The position numbers and the translations under genes are program-made. Below are positions 51,767 through 60,457 of a stretch of DNA of 64,000 nt, one piece after another. The DNA is taken from the NCBI GenBank assembly GCA_028279985.1, contig JANQMR010000011.1:62001-126000 (forward strand). Direction: 5' to 3'. Position 1 is the stretch's first letter. Every line of letters begins with the position of its first letter. The stretch comes from Woeseiaceae bacterium (GTDB lineage: Bacteria; Pseudomonadota; Gammaproteobacteria; Steroidobacterales; Woeseiaceae). The notes under the pieces are model-generated. The model saw only the letters and a list, made by a program, of their open reading frames with translations. It made no database searches and was not told where the DNA came from.

Positions 51767-52470
51767 GCGAATACCTGCTGCTGCGGCTGGATGCGCCACT
51801 GATGAGCTTCGGCGGCGTTGCGGTGGACAATCGCGGCGTCGAGATGCCATTGCCGGCCGCCAGCATGATGACCGGTCTGCTGGGCAATGCGCTGGGTCTG
51901 CGACGACAGGATTTCGCCGAGTTGAACGCGCTGCAGTCGCGCCTGCGTTTTGTCGTCCGCATGGACCGTGACGGCTTGTCGTTGACGGACTTTCAAACGG
52001 CAGAGCTGAACAAGTCTGACCAGGGCTGGACGACCCGCGGCGAGGTGGAAAGCCGCGACGGCGGTGCCGGGACGTATGCGGGCAAGCACATCCGGTACCG
52101 CGACTTCCACGCCGATCGCAGTGTCTTGATCGCGTTGTGGCTCGAGCCGGCGGAGCAGGAACCGACACTGGCGCAGCTACAGGTCGCTATCCAGCACCCT
52201 CGTCGGCCGTTGTTCATCGGCCGCAAGCCTTGTTTACCGTCGACCTACATCGATGCAGGCATCGTGGAGGCCTCCAGCCCGCTCGAGGCACTAGCAACAC
52301 AGCCGGTTGATCCCTCGGAATCCATGACCGTTTTCGAGCAGCTACCGACGGCGACCGCTCCTAAGCCCGATGATTTACGAGTCAGCGGTATCCGGGTCTG
52401 GGAGAACCAGGTGCACGGTGGAGAGCAACGTTGGCGAGCGTCTACATTCCCGCCGAAAGATGGTTCATGA
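51763..52470 (+). CDS. cas5e: Cascade Cas5e (CasD)
   Basis: 235 residues from TTG 51763 (SEYLLLRLDAPLMSFGGVAVDNRGVEMPLPAASMMTGLLGNALG), typical Cas5e RAMP fold with the thumb region GTYAGKHIRYRDFHADRSV. Caps the 5' handle of the crRNA. TTGA overlap with cas7e and ATGA overlap with cas6e show strict coupling. Confidence 0.93.
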   Translation: MSEYLLLRLDAPLMSFGGVAVDNRGVEMPLPAASMMTGLLGNALGLRRQDFAELNALQSRLRFVVRMDRDGLSLTDFQTAELNKSDQGWTTRGEVESRDGGAGTYAGKHIRYRDFHADRSVLIALWLEPAEQEPTLAQLQVAIQHPRRPLFIGRKPCLPSTYIDAGIVEASSPLEALATQPVDPSESMTVFEQLPTATAPKPDDLRVSGIRVWENQVHGGEQRWRASTFPPKDGS

Positions 52471-53189
52471 ACGAACTCCAGATCGTCCGTTTTGAGCCGA
52501 ACGAGCTGGCGTTTCGCCGTTGGGGACACCGGCACAGGCTGCTGGCTGCCGGAGTGGATGACGGTTATGCCTGGCACGCGCTGATGAAAGCGACGCTCGG
52601 CGACGACGCTCCCCAGCCGTTTGTCGTCAGAGCACGCGGCGGCAGCGCCGAGCTTCTGGCATACACCACGCTCGATACCCGCCACTGGCGGCCGATGGGA
52701 CAAGAGGAAGAAGCGATCAGAGCACTGGGGCTGGCGCGGTTGCAGGTGAGAGCCTTCCCGATGGACTGGGTGGCTGGCGACCGGGCCAGCTTCGAAGTTC
52801 GTATCAGACCCGTCATTCGAACGCGAAACGGCAGGGACAGGAAGCGGGAGTTGGACGCGGCCGTACATGCCCGGCTGAGCGATCCGGAAGCGATCCGAGA
52901 GGATGTTTATCGGCATTGGCTGGAGGAACAGTTGGGGCGCGGCGGTGCTGCGCGGCTCCGCGGTACACCGCGACTGGTGCGGTTTCGCCGTTCGTACGTC
53001 CTGCGCAGAGACAGAAGCACAACGACGTCCGAAGTACGAAAAGTCGCCGGGCCAGACGTCACGTTTCGGGGTGAACTCGAAGTCATGGACGGCGAAGCGT
53101 TTATTGCCCTGATCGTTCGCGGTGTCGGTCGCCATCGCGCCTTTGGTTTCGGCTGCTTATTGCTGGCGCCTTCGGGCGCCTTGAGATAG
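52467..53189 (+). CDS. cas6e: CRISPR RNA endonuclease Cas6e (CasE)
   Basis: 240 residues from ATG 52467. Histidines H21/H23 in WGHRHRLL lie where Cas6e has its catalytic His (H20 in E. coli), and the C-terminal glycine-rich loop is GVGRHRAFGFGCLLLAP. It cleaves after the repeat hairpin, and would be expected to process the degenerate second repeat at 48487-48514 too since its stem is intact. Confidence 0.93.
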   Translation: MNELQIVRFEPNELAFRRWGHRHRLLAAGVDDGYAWHALMKATLGDDAPQPFVVRARGGSAELLAYTTLDTRHWRPMGQEEEAIRALGLARLQVRAFPMDWVAGDRASFEVRIRPVIRTRNGRDRKRELDAAVHARLSDPEAIREDVYRHWLEEQLGRGGAARLRGTPRLVRFRRSYVLRRDRSTTTSEVRKVAGPDVTFRGELEVMDGEAFIALIVRGVGRHRAFGFGCLLLAPSGALR

Positions 53190-53193
53190 AAGT

Positions 53194-54063
53194 ATGCTAC
53201 GCGGCAGGCTCGGACTGGAGACAGCACGCGTTGCCCACGCCGATCGACATGGCGTTATCTGGCTGGATCGGGGCAATCTCCTGGTGGGGGACGGCTGTCT
53301 CCGGTTCGTCACAGCCGGAGGCGCATTGGAGCCCGGCGATTATCAGATACCTCATCAAACTCTGAGCACGATCCTGCTCGGCCCGGGCAGCACGGTGAGT
53401 CACGATGCTTTACGCCTGCTGGCACGACACGGTACCGGACTCGCTGTAGTTGGAACGGATGGCGTGCGATGTTACACGGCGCCGCCGCTCGGGCCCGACC
53501 GCTCCGACTGGGCAAGGCAGCAAGCACGGCTCTGGTCGGACGAAAAGCAAAGGCTGCAAGTTGCCAGACAGATGTACGCTTGGCGTCTTGGCGAAGTCCT
53601 TCCTCACCGCAGCATAGAGGTTCTGCGGGGTATCGAAGGCGGTCGCATGAAGGAATCGTACCGCCTAACGGCGCAACGCTTTGGTGTGAAGTGGAAAGGC
53701 CGGCGTTACGACCGGCAGAACCCTGGTGCAGCGGACCCACCGAACCAAGCCATCAATCACGCCGCTACCGCCGTCGAGTCGGCCGCTGCGATCGCCGTTG
53801 CCTGCACGTCAACACTGCCGCAACTCGGCTTTATTCACGAAGACTCCGACCAAAGTTTCGTTCTGGACATCGCGGACCTGTATCGAACGTCCGTGGCGCT
53901 GCCGGTTGCATTCGCAGCTGCGAAGGAGATGGAAACCAACCACGGAGATACGATAGACCGTATTGTCCGCCGCCGAGCAAGCCGAATGTTTCGCAAGGAA
54001 AAGCTCATTCCGAAAATGATCGATCGAATCAAGGCGCTTTTCGAAAAGCCGGTTTCGCCATGA
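53194..54063 (+). CDS. cas1: CRISPR integrase Cas1e
   Basis: 289 residues. Metal-site residues E148 (GIEGGRMKESY), H215 (GFIHEDSDQSF) and D228 (DIADLYR) fall at the same spacing as E141, H208 and D221 of E. coli Cas1. With Cas2 it inserts new spacers at the leader. Starts 4 bases after cas6e and overlaps cas2 (ATGA). Adaptation looks intact. Confidence 0.95.
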   Translation: MLRGRLGLETARVAHADRHGVIWLDRGNLLVGDGCLRFVTAGGALEPGDYQIPHQTLSTILLGPGSTVSHDALRLLARHGTGLAVVGTDGVRCYTAPPLGPDRSDWARQQARLWSDEKQRLQVARQMYAWRLGEVLPHRSIEVLRGIEGGRMKESYRLTAQRFGVKWKGRRYDRQNPGAADPPNQAINHAATAVESAAAIAVACTSTLPQLGFIHEDSDQSFVLDIADLYRTSVALPVAFAAAKEMETNHGDTIDRIVRRRASRMFRKEKLIPKMIDRIKALFEKPVSP

Positions 54064-54383
54064 GCTTGACTGTTGTGGTCACCAGGGACGTGCAGAACCG
54101 GTATCGCGGATTTCTCGGCTCGGTCATGCTCGAGGTGAGTGCCGGCGTTTACATCAGCCCGCGGCTGAATGCCGGCGTGAGAAATCGGATATGGAATGTA
54201 GTGTCGGACTGGTACGGCCATCTCCAACGTGGCGCTATCATCATGAGCTGGAGTTCACCCGAGGAGCCCGGCGGAGTTGGGCTCAGAGTATTGGGGGAAC
54301 CGCCGAAAACGCTGTCGGTGGTGGATGGAATGTTGCTTGTGCGTCGTGCCACGGGTTCGACCGATAGCTCTTTAATGAGCTAA
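54060..54383 (+). CDS. cas2: Cas2e
   Basis: 107 residues (MSLTVVVTRDVQNRYRGFLGSVMLEVSAGVYISPRLNAGVRNRIW), type I-E Cas2 with a C-terminal extension SVVDGMLLVRRATGSTDSSL. Structural centre of the Cas1-Cas2 integrase. Its 3' end is partly duplicated before the array leader at 44540-44603. Last intact gene of the operon. Confidence 0.93.
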   Translation: MSLTVVVTRDVQNRYRGFLGSVMLEVSAGVYISPRLNAGVRNRIWNVVSDWYGHLQRGAIIMSWSSPEEPGGVGLRVLGEPPKTLSVVDGMLLVRRATGSTDSSLMS

Positions 54384-54397
54384 TCGGGAAGGACACT

Positions 54398-54426
54398 GGT
54401 ATCTAGCGTGTCTACCCCGCCTCGCG
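54398..54426 (+). repeat. Decayed leader end and CRISPR repeat after cas2
   Basis: GGTATCTAGCGTGTCTACCC + CGCCTCGCG parallels CGATCTAGAGTCTGCCCCGC + CTACGCG at the true leader-repeat 1 junction. So an array once started here, at the canonical place behind cas2. It is cut at the hairpin and joins the permease fragment directly. Confidence 0.65.
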
Positions 54427-54575
54427 ATGTATTAATCGGTGTCGTTGCGCGACAAGGAGATCGCAACGCTGCGCGCGCTGGGTTTCGGACCCTTGCCGGT
54501 CATGGTCTCGACGATCATCGAATCGATCTTGCTGGCGCTCAGGGAGTTGTGATCCCGGGGTCGCTGCTCGGAAAG
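54425..54575 (+). pseudogene. Duplicate 3' fragment of the second FtsX-like permease, internally deleted
   Basis: Matches 41306-41420 and then 41637-41670 of the intact gene almost base for base. The 216 bases between two GCTGGCGCT repeats (41421-41636) are absent, an in-frame loss by short-homology recombination. In the permease frame it reads MY-stop-SVSLRDKEIATLRALGFGPLPV ... LLALREL-stop, including the 3' flank CCCGGGGTCGCT. Thus the same sequence borders the CRISPR-Cas locus on both sides. Confidence 0.92.
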
Positions 54576-54787
54576 TCGCCTGTGGCGCTCCACTGTTCAA
54601 GCGCGTACTGCACGAGGTACGGGCATTCTCGGTAGCTCGCGTTATCGATGTCAGTGATGTACTTACGAAACAGTGTTTCGTGGATACCGAGGTCACGCGC
54701 AATCTGTCTTTGCGAGAGCCCGATAATGTGGATCAGTCCGCGGAGGTAGGTCGGGTCAGGATTGTGACGGTTGATATCCGGCCGCAT
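54539..54787 (-). CDS. Small HTH DNA-binding protein
   Basis: 82 residues: MRPDINRHNPDPTYLRGLIHIIGLSQRQIARDLGIHETLFRKYITD holds a Cro-like helix-turn-helix (about 23-45) and the tail ALEQWSATGDFPSSDPGITTP. The last about 12 codons lie on the complement of the permease fragment, so the gene's end may have been replaced at the rearrangement junction. It resembles small regulators common in gammaproteobacterial accessory regions. No target visible. Confidence 0.6.
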   Translation of the reverse strand: MRPDINRHNPDPTYLRGLIHIIGLSQRQIARDLGIHETLFRKYITDIDNASYRECPYLVQYALEQWSATGDFPSSDPGITTP

Positions 54788-54820
54788 GGGGAACGGGCGG
54801 CCGGAGCCGCCCCGCTGGAA

Positions 54821-54982
54821 TCAGAGGAAGATTTTCACGACGGCGACAATGGCCAGTGTCACGGTCGCGCCGACAATGAACGGGTAGAACCGATTCTCGC
54901 GGTTGATCTTCGACGTCTCAGCGATCAACTTGGCGATCTCGGCGTAGGTCTTCTGCTCGGCCAATGGCATCTCGTTCTGCAT
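54821..54982 (-). CDS. 53-residue single-helix membrane protein
   Basis: ATG 54980-54982 behind GAGGTGAG. Reads MQNEMPLAEQKTYAEIAKLI, then a charged segment and one C-terminal helix (YPFIVGATVTLAIVAVVKIFL). Ribosome site, codon quality and topology support a real gene, possibly a prophage- or holin-like or regulatory mini-protein. Family unknown. Together with the HTH gene it forms a small accessory patch between the CRISPR-Cas locus and pst. Confidence 0.6.
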   Translation of the reverse strand: MQNEMPLAEQKTYAEIAKLIAETSKINRENRFYPFIVGATVTLAIVAVVKIFL

Positions 54983-55084
54983 TTCAGCTCACCTCTTGGT
55001 TGCTTTGCCGCTCCCGCCCAATGCGGTGCATGAAATCATAGTAGCGCCTATTGGCGCTAACATCAACCCTCGCAGACGACCGGC

Positions 55085-55300
55085 TCAGTGATTCTGCTTC
55101 TCGATTCGCCGGTGCGCCAGCTCGCGCTCGGCATCGTCGATTTCGCGTTGCTTCCGGCGGATGGCCTCCTCACGCGCCACCGACGGGCCGAAGTCGTGTA
55201 TCGCCTCGCGCAGGTGGCGAATCTCATCGACACGCTCACGCACGATTTGCGCGAGCTGGGTGTCGGTCATCGCCTCGAAATCCGGATGTTCTTCGTCCAT
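55085..55300 (-). CDS. Short charged helical protein coupled to pstB
   Basis: 71 residues ([20 protein letters not shown] ... AIRRKQREIDDAERELAHRR), mostly helix and probably coiled coil. Its ATG overlaps the PstB stop (TGATG), so it is the last gene of the pst operon in place of phoU. I do not recognise it. It may be a small regulator or partner of PstB. Confidence 0.6.
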   Translation of the reverse strand: MDEEHPDFEAMTDTQLAQIVRERVDEIRHLREAIHDFGPSVAREEAIRRKQREIDDAERELAHRRIEKQNH

Positions 55301-56079
55301 CAACTGAATTTGCCACGCATGTACTCGCGGGTCAGCTCTTCCCGCGGTTCCTCGAAGACCTGGCGCGTTTCCCCGAGCTCGACCAGGTAACCGGTTCGCC
55401 GCCCGCCCGAGATGTCGACGCCCATGAACGCGGTCTTGTCGGCCACGCGGCGTGCCTGTTGCATGTTGTGCGTGACCAGGGCGATCGTGTACCGGGTCTT
55501 GAGCTCGAGCATCAGCTCCTCGATACTCCGTGTCGCGATCGGGTCCAGCGCCGAGCACGGTTCATCCATCAATAATACCGCGGGTGAGGTGGCGATGGCC
55601 CGCGCGATACACAAACGCTGCTGCTGCCCGCCCGACAGCGACAGACCGCTTTTCTTGAGCTTGTCCTTGACTTCGTCCCACAAGGCGGCCTGGCGCAGCG
55701 CCTGTTCGACGCGTGCGCCGACCTCGCCCTTGTATTTGTTGATACGCAAGCCGAAAGCCACGTTGTCGAAAATACTCATCGCGAACGGATTCGGCTGCTG
55801 GAACACCATGCCGATGTAGCGGCGCACCGACACCGGATCGATGCTCTTGTGGTAGATGTCCTGCCCCTGGAAATAGACGTTTCCGCTGAATCGGAAACTC
55901 GGGATCAGGTCGTTGGTGCGATTGAAACAGCGCAACACCGAGCTCTTGCCGCAACCGGAAGGACCGATGAAGCCGGTAATGCTCCCGGATTCGACCGGCA
56001 CGTGACTATCGCGGACCGCCAGAAAATCGCCGTAATAGAGCGCATCCAGCCTACAGTCGATGGCGATACCGTTTTTCAT
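55300..56079 (-). CDS. pstB: Phosphate ABC transporter ATPase PstB
   Basis: 259 residues. Walker [10 protein letters not shown] at 39-47, [15 protein letters not shown] (the PstB-specific Q-loop), signature [14 protein letters not shown], Walker [13 protein letters not shown], and the C-terminal [14 protein letters not shown]. Powers high-affinity phosphate import with PstC and PstA. Six bases after pstA. Confidence 0.95.
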   Translation of the reverse strand: MKNGIAIDCRLDALYYGDFLAVRDSHVPVESGSITGFIGPSGCGKSSVLRCFNRTNDLIPSFRFSGNVYFQGQDIYHKSIDPVSVRRYIGMVFQQPNPFAMSIFDNVAFGLRINKYKGEVGARVEQALRQAALWDEVKDKLKKSGLSLSGGQQQRLCIARAIATSPAVLLMDEPCSALDPIATRSIEELMLELKTRYTIALVTHNMQQARRVADKTAFMGVDISGGRRTGYLVELGETRQVFEEPREELTREYMRGKFS

Positions 56080-56085
56080 CGCAGC

Positions 56086-57012
56086 TTATCGTTGCATGCC
56101 GACCTGGCGCAGACTGAGCAAGCGCCCGGCCGCGTTGGCGATCATGACCAGAATCACCAGCACCAGGGACGCCGCCCAGGCGAGCTCCACCTGGTTGTCG
56201 AACGGCATCCCGGAGTAGTTGTAGATCAACACGGCCAGCGACGCCGTCGGCTCCATCAGCGCAAACCCGCCCTGCTGCGTAATCCAGTAATCGCTGAACA
56301 AGGCCGTAAACAACAGCGGCGCGGTTTCGCCGGAGGCCCGCGCGACGGCCAGCATGACCCCGGTCAGCGTGCCTGCGGTCGCGGTCGGCAACACGACGCG
56401 CAGCACGACCTGCGTCGGCGTGCAGCCCATACCGTAGGCGGCCTCGCGCATCGCATTCGGCACCATCCGCAGCGCCTCCTCGGCGGTCAATACGACCGTC
56501 GGCAACATCAACAAGGAAAGCGCAATACCGCCGGCGGGTGCCGAATAACCGCCGGTCAACAATACGACGGCCGCATACGCGAACACGCCTGCGAGAATCG
56601 ACGGCATGCCGGTCAGCGTTTTGATGCAAAAGCGCGCGACACGCGCAATACGCGTCTGTTTGCCGAATTCGCTGAGATACACCGCAATCAGAATACCTAT
56701 CGGCACGGACAGCAAGGCCGCGATACCCACCATCACGCCGGTGCCGACGATCGCGTTGCCGAAACCGCCGCCCGCTTCGAAAGCGGCCGGCGGGAGCTCG
56801 GTGAAAACGGCCGGGCTCAGGCGCGAACCGCCCTTGACGACCAGCATATAAAGCAGCGAGAACAGCGGCACGCAGGCGAGCAGCGCTATCAGCCAGGTCA
56901 GTCCGCTCAACAAGCCGCTTAGAAACGTATGCGGCCTGAGCCAGGAGCGTTTCAGTTGCTCCGGATCGATCGTCGTTTCCGTCGTCGTCTCGGTCGAGGC
57001 CGATGTCGCCAT
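56086..57012 (-). CDS. pstA: Phosphate ABC transporter permease PstA
   Basis: 308 residues with six helices and the binding-protein-dependent permease loop EALRMVPNAMREAAYGMGCTP that docks the ATPase. Thr-rich N-terminus (MATSASTETTTETT). Start is one base from the pstC stop. Partner of PstC. Confidence 0.93.
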   Translation of the reverse strand: MATSASTETTTETTIDPEQLKRSWLRPHTFLSGLLSGLTWLIALLACVPLFSLLYMLVVKGGSRLSPAVFTELPPAAFEAGGGFGNAIVGTGVMVGIAALLSVPIGILIAVYLSEFGKQTRIARVARFCIKTLTGMPSILAGVFAYAAVVLLTGGYSAPAGGIALSLLMLPTVVLTAEEALRMVPNAMREAAYGMGCTPTQVVLRVVLPTATAGTLTGVMLAVARASGETAPLLFTALFSDYWITQQGGFALMEPTASLAVLIYNYSGMPFDNQVELAWAASLVLVILVMIANAAGRLLSLRQVGMQR

Positions 57013-57013
57013 C

Positions 57014-58072
57014 TCAGGCCTCCAGCCGCTTCGTCGCGCGGGCGACGATGGCGGCGCCGATCACGTTGACGATCAGCGTGATCGCAAGCAACACGACCGC
57101 CGAATACATCAGCGCCTGTGTCTCGATCCGGCCGGCCTCGGGGAAGTTCAGCGCCAACGCGGCGGCCAGCGTATTGGCCGGCGAGAAGAGGGACAAGGTG
57201 ATCTGATTGGAATTGCCGACCAGCATGGCCAAAGCCATCGTCTCGCCGAGCGCACGGCCGAGACCCAGCACCATCGCACCGAAAATGCTGGTCGAAGCCG
57301 CGGGCACGATGACTTTGACGATTGCCTCCCAGCGCGTCGCGCCGATGCCGTATACGGCCTCCTTCATCTTGTGGGGCACCGCCGTGAGCGCATCCTGGGA
57401 AACCGCGGCGACGGTGGGCAGGATCATGATCGCAAGCACCAGCGCCGCCGGAAACATGCCCGGGCCCGAGAGGGTCGTGCTGAAGAAGGGTATCCAGGAG
57501 AACCCGGCGTGCAGCCATTCCGCGACGGGCCGCAATAAAGGAATGACGACGTGAATGCCCCACAGTCCGTAGACGACGCTGGGCACGGCGGCGAGCAATT
57601 CGACGATGTACCGGAACGTGGTCTCGAGCGTGCGCGGCAGAAAACCCTGGGTCAGGAAAATGGCGATCGTGAGCCCGACGAAACCGGCCATCAACAGCGC
57701 CAGCAGCGAGCTGTACACGGTGCCCCAGATCTGCGCCAGGATGCCGAACTGTTGCCGGTTTGCATCCCATTCGGTGCCCGTGAGAAAGCCAGTGCCGTAT
57801 TCACGGATCGCCGGCAGTGCGTGACCGCCGATCTCCCAGACGATGTAGCCGGCCAGCGCGACGACGCCCCAGGTCAGGATACGCGTCGCGCCGGTAAACC
57901 CCCGATCGGACAAGCGCTCCATGGCCGACGGCGGCCTCGCGACCGGCGCCGCCACGGGCGCTCCCGCCGCGCCGCCGTCGTCGCTCGTCGAGTCGCTTCT
58001 AGACTCGCTTCTGGAGTCGCTTCTAGACTCGCTTCTGGAGTCGCTTCTAGAGTCGCTTCTAGAGTCGCTCAT
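57014..58072 (-). CDS. pstC: Phosphate ABC transporter permease PstC with SDSR-repeat N-terminus
   Basis: 352 residues from ATG 58070-58072, overlapping the pstS stop (ATGA). After an N-terminal tail of SDSR/SESR units (about residues 2-27), the permease core has six helices and the loop ALTAVPHKMKEAVYGIGAT. The repeat tail is cytoplasmic, very hydrophilic and coded by 12-base tandem units, so its length may vary between strains. The longer frame to 58291 lies inside pstS and is not real. Confidence 0.92.
   Translation of the reverse strand: MSDSRSDSRSDSRSESRSDSRSESRSDSTSDDGGAAGAPVAAPVARPPSAMERLSDRGFTGATRILTWGVVALAGYIVWEIGGHALPAIREYGTGFLTGTEWDANRQQFGILAQIWGTVYSSLLALLMAGFVGLTIAIFLTQGFLPRTLETTFRYIVELLAAVPSVVYGLWGIHVVIPLLRPVAEWLHAGFSWIPFFSTTLSGPGMFPAALVLAIMILPTVAAVSQDALTAVPHKMKEAVYGIGATRWEAIVKVIVPAASTSIFGAMVLGLGRALGETMALAMLVGNSNQITLSLFSPANTLAAALALNFPEAGRIETQALMYSAVVLLAITLIVNVIGAAIVARATKRLEA
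57991..58068. repeat. 12-base tandem repeat coding the PstC N-terminus
   Basis: About six and a half units of AGTCGCTTCTRG / ACTCGCTTCTGG (minus strand codes S-D/E-S-R). Unit length is a multiple of three, so gain or loss keeps the frame. Confidence 0.85.
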
Positions 58073-59094
58073 TGAATGGCCGTGAGCGCCGCGCGCGCGC
58101 GATCCACGACGTGGGCGGGCAACGGCACGTAACCCATATCCTCGGCGATCTGTTGCCCCTCGGTCAGGCAGTACTCCAGCAGGTCGACCAAGGCTTGGGC
58201 CTTGCCGCTGTCGTCGTGTTCCCGGCGCACCAAGAGCCAGGTGTAGGTCACGATCGGGTAGGCGTCGGCGGTCGGCGGGTCGGTGACCCACACGCGCATG
58301 TCCTTAGGGATCTCGGCCGACTGCAGCGCCGCCCGGCCGCCGCCGGACCCGGGTGCGACAAAAGCGCCCTCGCGATTCTCGAGCTCCGCCATCGGCACGT
58401 CGGCGAACTTCGCGTAACCATGCTCGATGTAACCGATCGCACCCGGCGTCTGCATGATCGTTGCCGTGACGCCGTCGTTCTTGGGCGCCGCGACGATCTT
58501 GTCGGTATCGGGCCAGGCGACGGTCTTGCCGACGCCGGGTCCATCCAGCCAGGCCTCGGAAATTGCCCCCAGGTGTTTGCTGAAGACATAGGTCGTGCCG
58601 CTGCTGTCGGCGCGCCGCACCACGGTGATCGGCAAGTCCGGAAGATCGATGCCGGGGTTTGCGGCGGCGATGGCCGGATCGTCCCAGCGCGTGATACGCG
58701 CGAGAAAAATGTCCGGGTAAACGGTCCGCGGCAGCCTGAGCGACGCCGAAACACCGGGCAAATTATAGGCAACGACGATCTCCCCGGCCGTAATCGGCAA
58801 GAGGATGACGCCACCGTCCACCTCCGCGATCTCCTCGTCGGTCATCGCCGCGTCGCTGCCGGCGAAGTCCACGGTCCGGTTGATGAAATCGCGGATACCG
58901 GCGCCGCTGCCTTTGGCCTGATAGTCGATGATGACGCCGTCGCTCGCACGGCTGTAGTGCTTGAACCAGGTCGAATAGATCGGGTAAGGAAAACTGGCCC
59001 CGGAGCCGGTCAGGCGCACCTGCTCCCCCGAGCCGCCACAGCTCACGACGGCGCAGCAGGCCAGTAAAAACAAAAAGTTACGGTATTGGCTCAC
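58069..59094 (-). CDS. pstS: Phosphate-binding lipoprotein PstS
   Basis: 341 residues. Lipobox VVSCGG (about 16-21) after a hydrophobic leader. The phosphate site residues are visible in TGSGASFPYPIYSTWF, IDYQAKGSGAGIRDF, and FAGSDAAMTDEE, and in RRADSSGTTYVFSKHL. Binds phosphate in the periplasm and passes it to PstCA. A Pho box precedes the gene, so the operon should be induced by phosphate limitation through PhoB. Confidence 0.95.
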   Translation of the reverse strand: MSQYRNFLFLLACCAVVSCGGSGEQVRLTGSGASFPYPIYSTWFKHYSRASDGVIIDYQAKGSGAGIRDFINRTVDFAGSDAAMTDEEIAEVDGGVILLPITAGEIVVAYNLPGVSASLRLPRTVYPDIFLARITRWDDPAIAAANPGIDLPDLPITVVRRADSSGTTYVFSKHLGAISEAWLDGPGVGKTVAWPDTDKIVAAPKNDGVTATIMQTPGAIGYIEHGYAKFADVPMAELENREGAFVAPGSGGGRAALQSAEIPKDMRVWVTDPPTADAYPIVTYTWLLVRREHDDSGKAQALVDLLEYCLTEGQQIAEDMGYVPLPAHVVDRARAALTAIQ

Positions 59095-59129
59095 AACAGA
59101 TCACCTAAAGACCATGGTCACGGTGTTTT

Positions 59130-59147
59130 GTGAACGTTTTGTGACAG
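59130..59147 (-). promoter_or_regulatory. Pho box upstream of pstS
   Basis: Minus strand CTGTCACAAAACGTTCAC: two 7-base direct repeats (CTGTCAC, CGTTCAC) with an AAAA spacer, continuing AAAA-CACCGTG as a weaker third unit. 35 bases before the pstS start. Confidence 0.8.
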
Positions 59148-59218
59148 GAGACTAGGTAGTTACCGCAAGCGCCTTGCCTCACACTCGCCTGAACCATTCC
59201 TCCCTACAGGCATCGTCA

Positions 59219-60433
59219 TTAGGCATCGTCGAGCCGCCGAAGCACACTGCGTGCCTGGTCGCGGAACTCGTCGTACTTCATGGCTTCCCTGAGCGAGACC
59301 CGGGCTTGTTCCTTCATGCCGGCACGGAAGGCGCTGATGCCGGCCAGCAGGTGCAGGCGATCGGCTTCGTCGGTGCCGCCCTTGTCCAGCGCGCGCACGA
59401 AGGCACTGTGTGCGAGCCCCCACGCCTCGTCCTCGAAGTAGATACTGCCGAGCAACTCGTCGGTCTTGCCGTCGGGCGCGACCTCGGCCGCGCGCTTTAG
59501 CACGTCGACCGCCTTGGCACGCTCGCGGGACAACAGCCACAGGTCGCCCAACTGCTTGAGGGTTTCGAAATCCGATTCGAGCACGGCCTCCTCGACGAGT
59601 TCGTCGAGCAGCCGCGCGGCGCGTTCGGGCACCTCGACGTAACCGTACAAGGAGACGATCCGGCGCGAGTCGTCCTTGTCGTTCAGGATGCCCTGCGCAT
59701 AAGCAATCGTCATCACCGACAGGGCCTTGCGACCGTCCTCGAGCCTCAGGTAGTGGTTGGCCAACAGCCGCCAGAAGTCCACCTCGCCCGGCCTGCGCGC
59801 GACGAGATCGACGACCACCTGCTCGGCCTGGCCGTGGCGCTTCAACTGCATCAGCGTCTGGTAATAGAGCCGGTACCAGGAATCCGGCGGATCGTCCTTG
59901 GTTTCGAGCTTGGCTTCCAGCGCCTGTGACAACAGTTCTTCGGCACGCCCGAAGCTGTCCGTCATGTAGTGGGCGTAGCTCGCCGAGAAAAGCTGGCTCG
60001 GATCGGGTTTCTCGGGCCCGAGCGCAAGCCATTCCTCGAAGTAGCGCCTCGCGGTCTCGAAATCCTCTTCCACGAGCACGACCTGCGCGTAGAAGAGCTT
60101 GAGGGTCAGCAACAGCTCATCCGGCAGGCCCGGCTGCCCGAGGGCCTCTTCGAGCGCGTTTCGCGTCACGTCGGGGCAATCGGCCAGCACGCAGGTGTGC
60201 GCCAGATACTGATTGGCCAGCGCGTAATCGTAAGGGTCGCCGCGCGTCTTCTCGCGCAGCGCTTCCAGTTCGGTCAGCGCCTCGTCGTAGTTCTCCTCCT
60301 CCCACAGCTCCTGCACATCCATCAGCTTCAGGAAGGTCTGACGCGAGGCCTGCTGTGCGTGGGTGACGTTCGTGAGGACGAGCGCCACGAGCGCCGTCAT
60401 CAAACAAACTCGAATCGTCTCTGCCATTGTCAT
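59219..60433 (-). CDS. Periplasmic TPR protein of the TonB2 operon
   Basis: 404 residues: signal peptide (to about residue 26, THAQQ) and tandem tetratricopeptide-like helices throughout (ALTELEALREKTRGDPYDYALANQYL, AEELLSQALEAKL, AVDVLKRAAEVAPD, LHLLAGISAFRAG). Corresponds in position to the TPR protein that ends the tonB2 cluster of Vibrio and relatives. Probably a scaffold for the TonB2 machine; no enzymatic motif. Confidence 0.85.
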   Translation of the reverse strand: MTMAETIRVCLMTALVALVLTNVTHAQQASRQTFLKLMDVQELWEEENYDEALTELEALREKTRGDPYDYALANQYLAHTCVLADCPDVTRNALEEALGQPGLPDELLLTLKLFYAQVVLVEEDFETARRYFEEWLALGPEKPDPSQLFSASYAHYMTDSFGRAEELLSQALEAKLETKDDPPDSWYRLYYQTLMQLKRHGQAEQVVVDLVARRPGEVDFWRLLANHYLRLEDGRKALSVMTIAYAQGILNDKDDSRRIVSLYGYVEVPERAARLLDELVEEAVLESDFETLKQLGDLWLLSRERAKAVDVLKRAAEVAPDGKTDELLGSIYFEDEAWGLAHSAFVRALDKGGTDEADRLHLLAGISAFRAGMKEQARVSLREAMKYDEFRDQARSVLRRLDDA

Positions 60434-60457
60434 CGTCGCTGGGTCATTGCTGCCGGG

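Noticed and set aside
54408..54635. Plus-strand frame continuing the CRISPR remnant into a protein
   Set aside because: It is an out-of-frame reading of the duplicated permease fragment.
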